Source: Micromonospora marina
Lineage (GTDB): Bacteria; Actinomycetota; Actinomycetes; Mycobacteriales; Micromonosporaceae
Assembly: GCF_900091565.1 (NCBI RefSeq)
Contig: NZ_FMCV01000006.1
Location: 124,001-188,000 of the forward strand
Length of the DNA: 64,000 nt
Reading direction: 5' to 3'
Below, in pieces: positions 43,119-52,687 of this stretch (its first letter is position 1; each line of letters opens with the position of its first letter). A program made the position numbers and the translations under genes. The notes under the pieces were generated by a model. It did not search any database, had not been told where the DNA came from, and saw nothing but the letters and a program-made list of their open reading frames with translations.

Positions 43119-44380
43119 CGCGTCGCCTCCTGGTTCCGGTCGTCGCGGGCGACCCGCCCGCCCTTCATGACCCACCGCACGGCCCGGAAGGCCGAGGTGT
43201 CGGCGAGCGGGTCGGCGTCGGTAGCGATCAGGTCGGCCAGCTTGCCGGCCTCGACGGTGCCGAGGTCGGACTCCGCGCCGAGCCACCGGATCGGCCCGAG
43301 AGTGCCGGCGTGGATGGCCCGCGCGGTGCCGATCCGCTCGGACATGTACTCCAGCTCCCGGACCGAGGCGCTGGTGCCCTCGAACCGCCAGAACGGGGGC
43401 ATGTCGCTGCCGAGCAGCACCTCCACCCCGGCGGCGATCGCCATGTCGAAGCTCTCCAGGTGCCGGGGGCCGGCGCCGAGCGACCGGCACTGCATCCACT
43501 CCGGCACGCCGAGCTCGTCGAAGAACTCCTTGCAGCGGGTCACCAGCAGCGTCGGCACGAGCGCGGTGCCGCGCTCGGCCATCCGCACCGCGACCTGCGG
43601 GGTGAGCTGGTAGCCGTGCTCCACGCAGTCCAGTCCCAGCTCCACCGCCGCGCCGATCACCTCGGCCGGTCCGGCGTGCGCGGTCACCTTGCGGCCCCAC
43701 GCGTGCGCGGTCTCGATCACCGCGCTCATCTCGTCGGCGAACAACTGGGGGGTGTGGATGCTCTCGTGCTCACCGGCGATGCCGCCCGAGATCATCACCT
43801 TGATCAGGTCCGCGCCGGCCTTGATCTGGCTGCGCACGCCCTGGCGGAAGCCCACCGGGCCGTCGCACTCCAGCGTGTCGTTGCTCTCGTGGCCGTGCCC
43901 GCCGGTGCAGACCAGCGCCCGACCGGCGGTGTAGATGCGCGGACCCGGCACCCGCCCGGCGTTGATCGCCCGCCGCAACGCGAAGTCGGCGTGGTCCTTC
44001 TCCGCCACGCAGCGCACGGTGGTCACCCCGGAGTGCAGCGTGCGCCGCGCCCCGTCGGCCATGTAGTGGGCCAGGTCGTACGAGCCCATCCCCTTGACGC
44101 CGTCGCCCCCGGAACCGGGCAGCGACAGGGAGAAATGGGTGTGCATGTTGACCAGCCCGGGCGTCAGGTACGCGCCGTCGAGGTCCAGCTCGGTCAGCGG
44201 GCCGGCGTCGCGTGCCTGCGCGGCCACCTCGGCGTACAGCCCGACGGCGGCGATCCGGTCACCCCGGATCCACACCCCGGCGCCGGTCACGGGCGCCATG
44301 CCGTCCACCACTCGGGCATCGAGCACTGTGCAGTTGCCGAGCAGCAGGCTCGGCTGCTCGGGCGAATAGGCGGCACTCAC
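43115..44380 (-). CDS. Metal-dependent amidohydrolase
   Basis: 421 residues, GTG 44380. Amidohydrolase-superfamily ligands are complete: H80-T-H82 in NMHTHFS, K194 (LIKVMISGG) as the probable carboxylated lysine, H235 (TAHAGPAE), H255 (EHGYQLT) and D326 (LGSDMPP). The composite-domain ends (SLLLGNCTVLDARV..., EAGKLADLIATDADPL) are present. It resembles the imidazolonepropionase/prolidase-like branch that hydrolyses cyclic or N-acyl amides. Its place directly after HyuB suggests it acts on the ring-opened product. Confidence 0.9.
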   Translation of the reverse strand: MSAAYSPEQPSLLLGNCTVLDARVVDGMAPVTGAGVWIRGDRIAAVGLYAEVAAQARDAGPLTELDLDGAYLTPGLVNMHTHFSLSLPGSGGDGVKGMGSYDLAHYMADGARRTLHSGVTTVRCVAEKDHADFALRRAINAGRVPGPRIYTAGRALVCTGGHGHESNDTLECDGPVGFRQGVRSQIKAGADLIKVMISGGIAGEHESIHTPQLFADEMSAVIETAHAWGRKVTAHAGPAEVIGAAVELGLDCVEHGYQLTPQVAVRMAERGTALVPTLLVTRCKEFFDELGVPEWMQCRSLGAGPRHLESFDMAIAAGVEVLLGSDMPPFWRFEGTSASVRELEYMSERIGTARAIHAGTLGPIRWLGAESDLGTVEAGKLADLIATDADPLADTSAFRAVRWVMKGGRVARDDRNQEATR

Positions 44381-46047
44381 GCGATCACTCCATAAATGTC
44401 TCGGGCGGCCCGGGCGGAGACGTAGCCCTCGGCCACGTCCCGTCGTACCGCCTCCGGATCCCGACTCCCCGGGTCGCCGTGCCCGCCGCCGCCGGCGGTC
44501 AGCAAGGTCACCCGATCCCCCACCACCACCGCGGTCCGCCGTGTGCTCACCCGGTGCTCCCGGTCCGTACCCGGGAACACCACCACCTGGTTCGGCTCGG
44601 GCTGCTCGCCGCCGGCCAGCGCCCACGGCGCGCTCCTGGTCTTCTTGATCACCGTCAGGAACTCGCCCGGCGTCACGAACCGGATGTCCCGCCGCAGGCC
44701 GCAGCCGCCCCGGAACCGGCCGGCACCACCGGAGTCGGTACGGATCTCCAGGCGCTCGAAGAACATCCCGGTCCTCGACTCCAGCACCTCGACCGGCGTG
44801 TTGCGCGCCTGGGTCTGGCACAGGTGGTTCGCCGGTCCGATGCCGTCGTGCCGGGGCGTGCCACCCCACCCGACCGGGTCGTTGTTGCTGACCGCGAACA
44901 GGTCGCCGGTGTCCGGGTGCCGGCCCACCATCATGAACCCGGGCACGTCGCCCCCGGAGGAGGCGGCCAGCCGGTCCGGCATGCCCTGCGCCAGCGCCTT
45001 GAGGATCAGCTCCAGCGCGACGGTGCCGGTCCACTGGGTGAACGTGGCAGCCGGGTACCGGGCATGGAACAGCGTGCCGGGCTCGGCGCGTACCCGCAGG
45101 GGCGCGAAGTGCCCGGCGTTCGTCTGCTCGCCGGGCGTGGTGACGCCCTTGAACGCGACCCGGCAGGTGGCGATGGTGGCGCCCAACGGCAGGTTCACCG
45201 GCCCGGGCACCGCCGCTGACGAGCCAGCGAAGTCCACGGTGAACTCGCCGTCGGCGACGGTGACGGTGACCCGCATCCGGATCGGGTCGTCGCTGACGCC
45301 GTCGTCGTCGAGCCAGTCCTCCGCGGTCCAGCTGCCCTGCGGCAGCGCGGCCACCGCATCCCGGGCGCGTTGCGCGGCGACGTCGATCACCCGGTCGACG
45401 ACCGCGTCGACCACCGCCGGGCCGTAGTCGCGGTACAGCTCGGTCACCCGCCGCTCGCCGGTACGCAGCGCGGCGATCTGCGCGTTGAGGTCGCCGAGGA
45501 CGAGTTCCGGCATCCGGGAGTTGAAGCGGATCAACTCGTGGATCTCGGGCACCGGCTCGCCGCGGGAGTACACCTTCGTGCCGGGGAAGATGATTCCCTC
45601 CTGGTGCATGTCCGTGGAGTCGAGCACGTAACCGGGATCCTTGGCGCCCAGGTCCATCCAGTGCGCCCGGATGCACAGGAACCCGATCAGCTCCTCGCTG
45701 TCGGGCAGCACGACCGGCGCGAACATCGTCGCGTCGTACGTGTGCGCGGCGTTCCAGTACGGGTAGTTGAGCAGCACCACGTCGCCGCGGTGCAGGTTCT
45801 CCCGGCCGACGTACTCCACGCCCTTGCGCAGCGAGTAGTCGTTGGCACCGAGGAAGCGGGACAACCCCGTGGACTCGGCGACCAGCCGCAACCGCCGGTC
45901 GTAGACGGAGATGCCGAAGTCGTACACCTCGTAGATCACCGGGTTGAACGCGGTGCGCACCAACGCGGCCCGCATCTCCTCGGCGGCCGAGACGAGGTGG
46001 CTGCGGACGACCTCGACCGTCGCCCCGTCGACCGCCGGCTCACCCAT
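44377..46047 (-). CDS. hyuB: HyuB-type hydantoinase/oxoprolinase B subunit, copy 2
   Basis: 556 residues, ATG 46047. HyuB hallmarks are LVSAAEEMRAALVRTAFNPVIYEVYDFGISVYD, GDVVLLNYPYWN, GSWTAEDWLDDDG, SSGGDVPGFMMVG, GGAGRFRGGCGLRRDI and the terminal TAGGGGHGDP. HyuB pairs with HyuA to hydrolyse a cyclic amide with ATP. The protein is collinear and mostly identical with the next upstream gene, so it arose by tandem duplication. It overlaps that gene by 8 bases. Confidence 0.93.
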   Translation of the reverse strand: MGEPAVDGATVEVVRSHLVSAAEEMRAALVRTAFNPVIYEVYDFGISVYDRRLRLVAESTGLSRFLGANDYSLRKGVEYVGRENLHRGDVVLLNYPYWNAAHTYDATMFAPVVLPDSEELIGFLCIRAHWMDLGAKDPGYVLDSTDMHQEGIIFPGTKVYSRGEPVPEIHELIRFNSRMPELVLGDLNAQIAALRTGERRVTELYRDYGPAVVDAVVDRVIDVAAQRARDAVAALPQGSWTAEDWLDDDGVSDDPIRMRVTVTVADGEFTVDFAGSSAAVPGPVNLPLGATIATCRVAFKGVTTPGEQTNAGHFAPLRVRAEPGTLFHARYPAATFTQWTGTVALELILKALAQGMPDRLAASSGGDVPGFMMVGRHPDTGDLFAVSNNDPVGWGGTPRHDGIGPANHLCQTQARNTPVEVLESRTGMFFERLEIRTDSGGAGRFRGGCGLRRDIRFVTPGEFLTVIKKTRSAPWALAGGEQPEPNQVVVFPGTDREHRVSTRRTAVVVGDRVTLLTAGGGGHGDPGSRDPEAVRRDVAEGYVSARAARDIYGVIA

Positions 46048-47728
46048 CGACGTCCACTCCGTAGACGTCCCGGGCGGCCTCCCGGGAGACGTAGCCCTCG
46101 GCCACGTCCCGCCGGACCGCCTCCGGATCGCGGCGGCGCGGGTCGCCGTGCCCGCCGCCACCGGCGGTGAGCAGCGTGACCCGGTCGCCCGTCGCCACGA
46201 CAGTACGCTTGGTGCTCACCCGGTGCTCGCGGTCGGTGCCCGGGAACACCACCACCTGGTTCGGCTCCGGCTGCTCGCCGCCGTCGAGCGCCCACGGCGC
46301 GCTCTTCGTCTTCTTGATGACGGTCAGGAACTCCCCCGGGGTCCGGAACCGGATGTCCCGTCGCAGGCCGCAGCCACCGCGGAAGCGGCCCGCGCCGCCG
46401 GAGTCGGCGCGGATCTCCCAGCGCTCGAAGAACATCCCGGTCTTGGCCTCCATGACCTCGATCGGGGTGCCCCGGCCGGTGCTGCCGGAGACGTGGGTGG
46501 CGGCGTCCATCCCGTCGTGCCGTGCGGTGCCGCCCCAGCCCACCAGGTCGTTGTTGCTGACCGCGAACATCTTCCCGGTGTCCGGGTGCAGGCCGACCAT
46601 CATGAAGCCGGGCACGTCGCCGCCGGAGGACGCGGGCAGCCGGTCCGGCATGCCCTGGGCCAGCGCCTTGAGGATCAGCTCCACCGCGACGATGCCGGTC
46701 CAGAGCGTGAAGGTGGGCTGCGGGTAGACGGCGTGGAACAGCGTACCCGGCTCGGCCCACACCTCCAGCGGCGCCACGGTGCCTGCGTTTGACGGCTCGT
46801 CGCGGGAGGTGAGCGCCTTCAGCACGACCTTGCAGATCGCCTCGGTCGCGCCGAACGGCATGTTGATCGGGCCGCGGGTGGCCGGGGCCGAACCGGCGAA
46901 GTCGACGACGAAGCGCCCGTCGGCGATGGTCACCGTGACACGCATCTTCACCGGGTCGTCGGTGATGCCGTCGTCGTCCACCCAGTCCTCGGCGGTCCAG
47001 CTGCCCTGCGGCAGCGTCGCCAGCGCCGCGCGGGCGCGGGCCTCGCCGTCGGCGATGATGTGGTCGACCGCCTCGTCCACGATGTCCCGGCCGAACTTCT
47101 CGATGATCTCCAGCATCCGGCGCTCGCCGGTGCGCAGCGCGGCGATCTGCGCGTGCAGATCACCCAGCACCGCGTCCGGCATCCGCGAGTTGAAGCGGAT
47201 CAGCTCGTGGATCTCGCGTACCGGCTCGCCCCGGGAGACGACCTTGGTGCCCGGGAAGATCAGTCCCTCCTGGTGCATGTCGGTCGAGTCCAGCACGTAG
47301 CCGGGGTCCTTGGCGCCCAGGTCCATCCAGTGCGCGCGGACGCAGAGGAACCCGACCAGGTCTCCGTCCGCGTCGGGGTCGGCCTCGTCCGGCCGGAACA
47401 CCGGCGCGAACAGCGTCGCGTCGTACGCGTGCGCGGCGTTCCAGTACGGGTAGTTGAGCAGCACCACGTCGCCGCGGTGCAGGTTCTCCCGGCCCACGTA
47501 CTCCACGCCCTTGCGCAGCGAGAAGTCGTTCGCGCCGAGGAAGAACGTCAGGCCGGTGGCCTCGGCGACCAGCCGCAGGTCGGCGTCGTACATCGACAGG
47601 CCGAAGTCGTGCACCTCGTAGATGACCGGGTTGAAGGAGGTACGGATGAGGGTGGCCCGCATCTCCTCCGCGGCGGACAACAGATAGCTGCGGACGACCT
47701 CGACCTGGGCTCCGTCCAGCGTGCTCAT
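46040..47728 (-). CDS. hyuB: HyuB-type hydantoinase/oxoprolinase B subunit, copy 1
   Basis: 562 residues, ATG 47728. The same landmarks as copy 2 appear in the same order (LLSAAEEMRATLIRTSFNPVIYEVHDFG, GDVVLLNYPYWN, SSGGDVPGFMMVG, GGGGHGDP). Differences cluster in loops, for example a longer FRPDEADPDADGDLVG insertion and ATHVSGSTGRGTPIEV instead of the copy 2 ANHLCQTQARNTPVEV. The copies may form a heteromer with the single HyuA or serve two substrates. ATGA overlap with hyuA. Confidence 0.93.
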   Translation of the reverse strand: MSTLDGAQVEVVRSYLLSAAEEMRATLIRTSFNPVIYEVHDFGLSMYDADLRLVAEATGLTFFLGANDFSLRKGVEYVGRENLHRGDVVLLNYPYWNAAHAYDATLFAPVFRPDEADPDADGDLVGFLCVRAHWMDLGAKDPGYVLDSTDMHQEGLIFPGTKVVSRGEPVREIHELIRFNSRMPDAVLGDLHAQIAALRTGERRMLEIIEKFGRDIVDEAVDHIIADGEARARAALATLPQGSWTAEDWVDDDGITDDPVKMRVTVTIADGRFVVDFAGSAPATRGPINMPFGATEAICKVVLKALTSRDEPSNAGTVAPLEVWAEPGTLFHAVYPQPTFTLWTGIVAVELILKALAQGMPDRLPASSGGDVPGFMMVGLHPDTGKMFAVSNNDLVGWGGTARHDGMDAATHVSGSTGRGTPIEVMEAKTGMFFERWEIRADSGGAGRFRGGCGLRRDIRFRTPGEFLTVIKKTKSAPWALDGGEQPEPNQVVVFPGTDREHRVSTKRTVVATGDRVTLLTAGGGGHGDPRRRDPEAVRRDVAEGYVSREAARDVYGVDVDG

Positions 47729-49776
47729 GCGGCTTCCTCCAGGGTGACGAGCAGGTACCCGTGGTCGTCGACGGTGACCCGCTGACCGCTGGGCACCACT
47801 GTGGTGGAGGTACCCTCGTCGATCAGTGCCGGTCCGTCGAATGTGTCGCCCGGCTCCAGGCGGGCCCGGTCGTAGACCGCGAACGGCACCACCGCGTGCC
47901 GCCCGAAGTCGTAGGCGTCACGGTGGGTCAGCAACGCCTGCGACGGGTCGCCGTCCCCGCGCGGCCGGGTCTCCAGGTCGGGCCGGTCGGTGCGGCCGAT
48001 GCCGCGCACCCGCAGGTTGAGGATCTGCAGCGGGTTGCCCATGGTGTGGCCGTACCGGGTGCGGTGCGTCTCGTCGAACGCGGCGCGGACGGCGTCGCGG
48101 TCCAGCTCACGCCCGACGGTGACCATCAGGCTGTGCTCTTGGCCGAGGTAGCGCAGCTCGAACTGCCGCTCCAGCACCGCCTCGCCGGCCGGCACACCCT
48201 GCGCCACCAGCGACGCGACCGCCTCGGCCTCGACCGTCTCGAACAGCTGCTCCAGCTCCGCCAGGTCGGCGTCGTCGAGGGTGGCCATCACGGTACGGCT
48301 GAGATCGTTCACGATGTCGGCCGAGAGCATGCCCCAGGCGGAGAAGCCGGACGGCGCGAACGGCACGATCACCTCGCCGATGCCCATCTCCCGGGCCAGC
48401 AGCGGCGCCAGCAGCGGGCCGGCCCCGCCGAACGCGAGCAGCGCGAACTGCCGTGGGTCGTGCCCCCGCTCGACGGTGATCTGCCGGACCGCGCCGACGG
48501 TGCGGGCCAGCAGCACGTCGAACACGCCCGCCGCCGCGTTCTCCACGGTCAGGCCCAGCGGCTCGGCGAGCTGCTCCTGGACGGCCGCGCGCGCCTCGGC
48601 GTCGCGCAGCCCCATGGTGCCGGCGAGGAACCGGTCCGGGTCCATGTAGCCGAGCACCACCGCCGCGTCGGTGACCGTGGGCTTCGTGCCGCCCCGGCCG
48701 TAGCAGACCGGGCCGGGGTCGGCGCCGGCGCTCTGCGGGCCGACCTTGAGCAGGCCGTGGTCCAGCCAGGCGATCGAGCCGCCACCGGCGCCGATGGTAC
48801 GGATGTCGTATGTCGGGATGAGCAGCGGGAAGTGCTCCAGCTGGGCCTCGTACGCGGCGACCGGGTTGCCGCGCTCGATCACGCAGGCGTCCAGCGAGGT
48901 GCCGCCGATGTCGAACGTGAGCACGTTGTCCCGGCCCAGCTCGGAGGCGACGTAGGCGGCGCCGACGATGCCGCCGGCCGGGCCGGACAGCACTGTGTGC
49001 GTGGGCGCGGTCTTGGCGACCGCGCTTGTCATCGAGCCGCCACCGGACCGCATGATCAGGAAGCGCCCGTCGAAGCCGCGCTCGGCGAGGCCCGCCTCCA
49101 GCTCGTCCACGTACCGCTCGAAGATCGGCCGGATGTACGCCTCCAGCACCGTGGTGCTGGTCCGCTCGTACTCCCGGTACTCGCGCACGATGTCGGTCGA
49201 CAGCGACAGGCTGACCTCGGGGAACTCCTCGTGGATCAGGCGCGCGGCCGCTCGCTCGTGGCTCGGGTCGAGGAACGAGTGCAGGAAGCAGATGGCGATG
49301 GAGGTGACCTGCTGGTCCACCACGAGCGCGCGGGCGGCCGCCCGTACGCTGTCCGGGTCCAGCGGCTCCACCACGCGGCCCCGGTAGTCGAGCCGGCCCC
49401 GCACGCCGGCGGTGAAGCGTCGCTGCACCAGGCTCTCCGGCCGCTGGTACTGGAAGTCGTACATGTGGTCGGACGGCACGTTGCCGCGACCGATCAGGAA
49501 GATGTCCCGGAAGCCCTCGTTGGTGATGATGCCGGTACGGCCGCCCCGGCGTTCCAGCACCGCGTTGAGGCCGAGGGTGGTGCCGTGGATGAACAGCTCC
49601 ACCTCGGACAGGTCGGTGCCGAGCGCGGTGATCGCGGCGAGGACACCGTCCGCGGGCCGGGCCGGGGTCGTCGCCGCCTTGCGGAAACGGACCCGGTTGG
49701 TGCGCGTGTCCAGCTCCATGGCGTCCACGAAGGTCCCGCCGATGTCGACGGCGAGCCGGATGGGGCGACGGGTCAT
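47725..49776 (-). CDS. hyuA: HyuA-type hydantoinase/oxoprolinase A subunit
   Basis: 683 residues, ATG 49776. The actin-like ATPase signatures are IRLAVDIGGTFVDAMELD (phosphate 1), FIHGTTLGLNAVLERRGGRTG, MRSGGGSMTS, VLTFDIGGTSLDACVI (phosphate 2) and FGGAGPLLAPLLAREMG. The C-terminal ~150 residues are the acetone-carboxylase/oxoprolinase-like beta domain. It couples ATP hydrolysis to opening of a hydantoin, oxoproline or lactam ring together with HyuB. It is the first enzyme gene after the Dpp-type importer, with a 4-base overlap. Confidence 0.94.
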   Translation of the reverse strand: MTRRPIRLAVDIGGTFVDAMELDTRTNRVRFRKAATTPARPADGVLAAITALGTDLSEVELFIHGTTLGLNAVLERRGGRTGIITNEGFRDIFLIGRGNVPSDHMYDFQYQRPESLVQRRFTAGVRGRLDYRGRVVEPLDPDSVRAAARALVVDQQVTSIAICFLHSFLDPSHERAAARLIHEEFPEVSLSLSTDIVREYREYERTSTTVLEAYIRPIFERYVDELEAGLAERGFDGRFLIMRSGGGSMTSAVAKTAPTHTVLSGPAGGIVGAAYVASELGRDNVLTFDIGGTSLDACVIERGNPVAAYEAQLEHFPLLIPTYDIRTIGAGGGSIAWLDHGLLKVGPQSAGADPGPVCYGRGGTKPTVTDAAVVLGYMDPDRFLAGTMGLRDAEARAAVQEQLAEPLGLTVENAAAGVFDVLLARTVGAVRQITVERGHDPRQFALLAFGGAGPLLAPLLAREMGIGEVIVPFAPSGFSAWGMLSADIVNDLSRTVMATLDDADLAELEQLFETVEAEAVASLVAQGVPAGEAVLERQFELRYLGQEHSLMVTVGRELDRDAVRAAFDETHRTRYGHTMGNPLQILNLRVRGIGRTDRPDLETRPRGDGDPSQALLTHRDAYDFGRHAVVPFAVYDRARLEPGDTFDGPALIDEGTSTTVVPSGQRVTVDDHGYLLVTLEEAA

Positions 49777-51806
49777 GGCGTGACAGCCTGCCTTCCGATG
49801 AGGGCGGGAAGCTCGGGAACGCGCCAGCAGGCGGCCCGGCTCTCGCCGTACGACTGAAGCTCCTGCTGTTCCGTGCGGCACCGGCCGGTGGCGAACGGGC
49901 ACCGGGCGGCCAGCGGGCACCCGGTCGCGGCGTCGGCTTCCTCCAGGTCCTTGACCAGCTCGACGGCCTCGCCGTCGGACCCGGTCGTCGGGCCGAGGCG
50001 GGGGGCGCTGCCCAGCAACGCCCGGGTGTACGGGTGCCGGGGCGTGTCGAAGACGACGTCCACCGGCCCCTCCTCGACGACCCGGCCGAGGTAGAGCACC
50101 ACGACCCGGTCGGCGAACCCGCGCACCGTAGCCAGGTCGTGGGAGATGAACACCGAGGCGCGGTCGGCGTCGGCCGCCACGTCGGCGATCACGTCGAGGA
50201 TCTGTGCCTGGACGGTGACGTCCAGCGCAGAGGTCGGCTCGTCGAAGACGATCAGGTCCGGCTCGCCCACCAGCGCGCGGGCGATGCCGACGCGTTGCGC
50301 CTGCCCGCCGGACAGCTCGTGCGGGTAGCGCTTGAGGATCGACCGGTCCAGCTCCATCCGGTCGAGCACGGCGGTGACGCGCTCCTCCCGTTGCGCCGGG
50401 GACAGGCCCGCGGCGCGCAGCGGCTCGGCGATGGAGTCACCGACGGTGCGGCGTGGGCTCAGCGAGCCGATCGGGTCCTGGAACACGAGCTGGGCGCGGG
50501 TCCGGGCCCGGCGCAGCGCCCGGCCCCGCGGGCGGGGGCGGCCCGGCTGCCCGACCAGCGCCCGCCCGGCGACGGTTACCGTCCCGGACGTGGGCGCGAC
50601 CAGGCCCATCACGAGTTTCGCGAGCGTGCTCTTGCCGCAGCCGCTCTCCCCCACCACACCCAGCGTCTCACCCGGGGCGAGCCGCAGCGTGACGCCGCGC
50701 AGCGCGTGGTGCCCGCCGGATCCGAACCGGCTCCGGTAGACGACGTGCGCGTCCTCGACCTCCAGCACGGCCGGCTTCGGGTTCGCACCGGTTTCCGCGC
50801 CCTTCTCCTCGGCGGCCGGTGGCGGCGGCGTACCGGCGTCCAGCGGCCGGGTCTGCGGGTGGAAGCAGGCGAGCGACCATTCGCCGCCACCGGGCACCGG
50901 CGCGGTGGGCGGGCGCCGGGTCGAGCAGGTGCGGTCGGCGTGCGCGCACCGGGCGACGAACGGGCAGTTGTCCGGCTCCTGCGTCAGCAGCGGCATGGCG
51001 CCGGGGGTGGCCACGACCGGCCGGCCGCCGACGTCCGGCACCGAGCGCAGCAGCGCCCGGGTGTACGGGTGCGCAGGCTCCCGCAGCACCTGCGCGGCCG
51101 GTCCGCTCTCCACCACGGTGCCGGCGTAGAGCACGACGACCCGGTCGCAGACCTCCGCGATGGACGCCAGGTCGTGCGAGATCAGCAGGACGCCCCGGCC
51201 GTCGGTGTCGGCGGCGTGCCGGAACTGGCGCAGGATCTCCCGGGTCAGCGTCACGTCCAGGCCGGTGGTCGGCTCGTCGGCGATCAGCAGTTCCGGGGCG
51301 CAGCCGGTGGCCAGCGAGATCATCACGCGCTGGGCCATGCCGCCGGACAGCTCGTGGGCGTACGCGTCGAGCCGCCGCTGCGCGCTGCGGATGCCGACCG
51401 TCTCGAACAGCTCGCGCGCCGCCTCCCGGGCCCGGTCGCCGGACATGTCCTGGTGGGTGGCGAGCCGGTCGACGAGCTGCTTGCCGATGGTGCGGGTGGG
51501 GCTGAGCGCGCCGCGCGGGTTCTGGAAGCAGATCGCCACCCCCCGCCCGCGGTGGGCGGCGAGCGCGGCGTCGTCCATACGCAGCACGTCCGAGTCGCCG
51601 AGGCGCACCCGGCCGGTGGCGTGCGAGCCGCCGGGCAGCAGCCCGACGACGGCGCGGGCCACCATGCTCTTGCCGCCGCCGCTCTCACCGACCAGGCCGA
51701 CGACCTCGCCGGGTCGTACGGCGAAGCTGACGCCGCTGAGCGCTGCCACCTGCCGGCCGGGCCGGCGGATCGTCACGGAGAGGTTCTCGATCGACAGCAC
51801 GGTCAC
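49773..51806 (-). CDS. Dpp/Opp-type ABC importer, fused double ATPase (DppD-DppF)
   Basis: 677 residues, GTG 51806. Two ABC cassettes lie in one chain. Cassette 1 has Walker A GESGGGKS, signature HELSGGMAQRVMISLA and LLIADEPTTGLD. Cassette 2 has GESGCGKST, HELSGGQAQRVGIARAL and LIVFDEPTSALD. Each is followed by the peptide-transporter oligopeptide domain with cysteine clusters (NCPFVARCAHADRTC; GCPLAARCPFATGRC) that may bind Fe-S. Fusion of the two ATPases is common in actinobacteria. It powers the DppBC permease and SBP5 importer. Confidence 0.93.
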   Translation of the reverse strand: MTVLSIENLSVTIRRPGRQVAALSGVSFAVRPGEVVGLVGESGGGKSMVARAVVGLLPGGSHATGRVRLGDSDVLRMDDAALAAHRGRGVAICFQNPRGALSPTRTIGKQLVDRLATHQDMSGDRAREAARELFETVGIRSAQRRLDAYAHELSGGMAQRVMISLATGCAPELLIADEPTTGLDVTLTREILRQFRHAADTDGRGVLLISHDLASIAEVCDRVVVLYAGTVVESGPAAQVLREPAHPYTRALLRSVPDVGGRPVVATPGAMPLLTQEPDNCPFVARCAHADRTCSTRRPPTAPVPGGGEWSLACFHPQTRPLDAGTPPPPAAEEKGAETGANPKPAVLEVEDAHVVYRSRFGSGGHHALRGVTLRLAPGETLGVVGESGCGKSTLAKLVMGLVAPTSGTVTVAGRALVGQPGRPRPRGRALRRARTRAQLVFQDPIGSLSPRRTVGDSIAEPLRAAGLSPAQREERVTAVLDRMELDRSILKRYPHELSGGQAQRVGIARALVGEPDLIVFDEPTSALDVTVQAQILDVIADVAADADRASVFISHDLATVRGFADRVVVLYLGRVVEEGPVDVVFDTPRHPYTRALLGSAPRLGPTTGSDGEAVELVKDLEEADAATGCPLAARCPFATGRCRTEQQELQSYGESRAACWRVPELPALIGRQAVTP

Positions 51807-52687
51807 CGCCGCTTCGCGTTGGCGCGGTCCTGCAGGCCTTCGCCGAGCAGGCTGAAACCCAGGACGCAGACGAACAGGGCCAGGCCGGGCGGGACCGAGG
51901 TCCACCACCGGCCGCCGACCACGTCCGCGGCGCCCAGGCTGATCATGGCGCCCCACTCCGCCTCGGGGATGCTCACGCCCAGGCCGAGGAAGGAGAGCCC
52001 GGCCAGGGTGAGCATGGCCCAGCCGCAGTTCAGCGGCGCGATCACCCGGACCGGGGTGAGGCTGTTGGGCAGCAGGTGCCGCCAGAGCACGCCGGCCGGC
52101 GACGCCCCGGAGGTGATCGCGGCGTCCACGAACGGCAGTTCCCGCAGCGACCGCACCTCGGCGCGGACCAGCCGGGCGTACGCCGGCGCGTTCACCGCCG
52201 CGATGGTGACGATCAGGTTGATCGTGCCGTTGCCGAGCAGCGCGGCCACGGCCAGCGCCAGGATGAAGGTGGGGAACGACTGGAAGATGTCGACCACCCG
52301 CATCAGCACGTCGTCCAGCCAGCCGCCGAAGTAGCCGGCGACCAGACCGAGCAGCGTGCCGACGACCACCGCGAGCGCGACCGCGGCCAGGGCGATGCCC
52401 AGGTCGAGCCGGGCGGCGTAGAGCACCCGGCTCCAGATGTCCATGCCGTTGCCGTCCGTGCCGAGCAGGTGGCTGCCGCCCGGCGCGACGAGTGTGTTGG
52501 CCGCGTCGATCTCGGTCTCACCCCACTGGCTCAGCAGCGGCGCGAACACCGCCGCCAGCGCGACCACCGACAGGATGCTCGCCCCGGCGATGATCATGCG
52601 GCTGGCGAACCGGCCGTCCCGGTCACCGCCGGGCACGACCACCGGCGCGGCGGCGGGACCGCCGGGGACGGTGCGCAGCTCGGCCAT
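51803..52687 (-). CDS. ABC permease, DppC type
   Basis: 294 residues, ATG 52687. A soluble N-terminus precedes six membrane helices. The BPD_transp_1 EAA-like region reads RLVRAEVRSLRELPFVDAAITSGASPAGVLWRHLLPN, and GTDGNGMDIWSRVLYAARLDLGIAL is the typical DppC segment. Its start codon overlaps the DppB stop (TGATG) and its stop overlaps the ATPase start. It forms the channel with DppB. Confidence 0.92.
   Translation of the reverse strand: MAELRTVPGGPAAAPVVVPGGDRDGRFASRMIIAGASILSVVALAAVFAPLLSQWGETEIDAANTLVAPGGSHLLGTDGNGMDIWSRVLYAARLDLGIALAAVALAVVVGTLLGLVAGYFGGWLDDVLMRVVDIFQSFPTFILALAVAALLGNGTINLIVTIAAVNAPAYARLVRAEVRSLRELPFVDAAITSGASPAGVLWRHLLPNSLTPVRVIAPLNCGWAMLTLAGLSFLGLGVSIPEAEWGAMISLGAADVVGGRWWTSVPPGLALFVCVLGFSLLGEGLQDRANAKRR

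Noticed and set aside
47761..49857. A 698-codon plus-strand frame opposite hyuA
   Set aside because: Shadow of a well-conserved HyuA; no recognisable domain or ribosome site.
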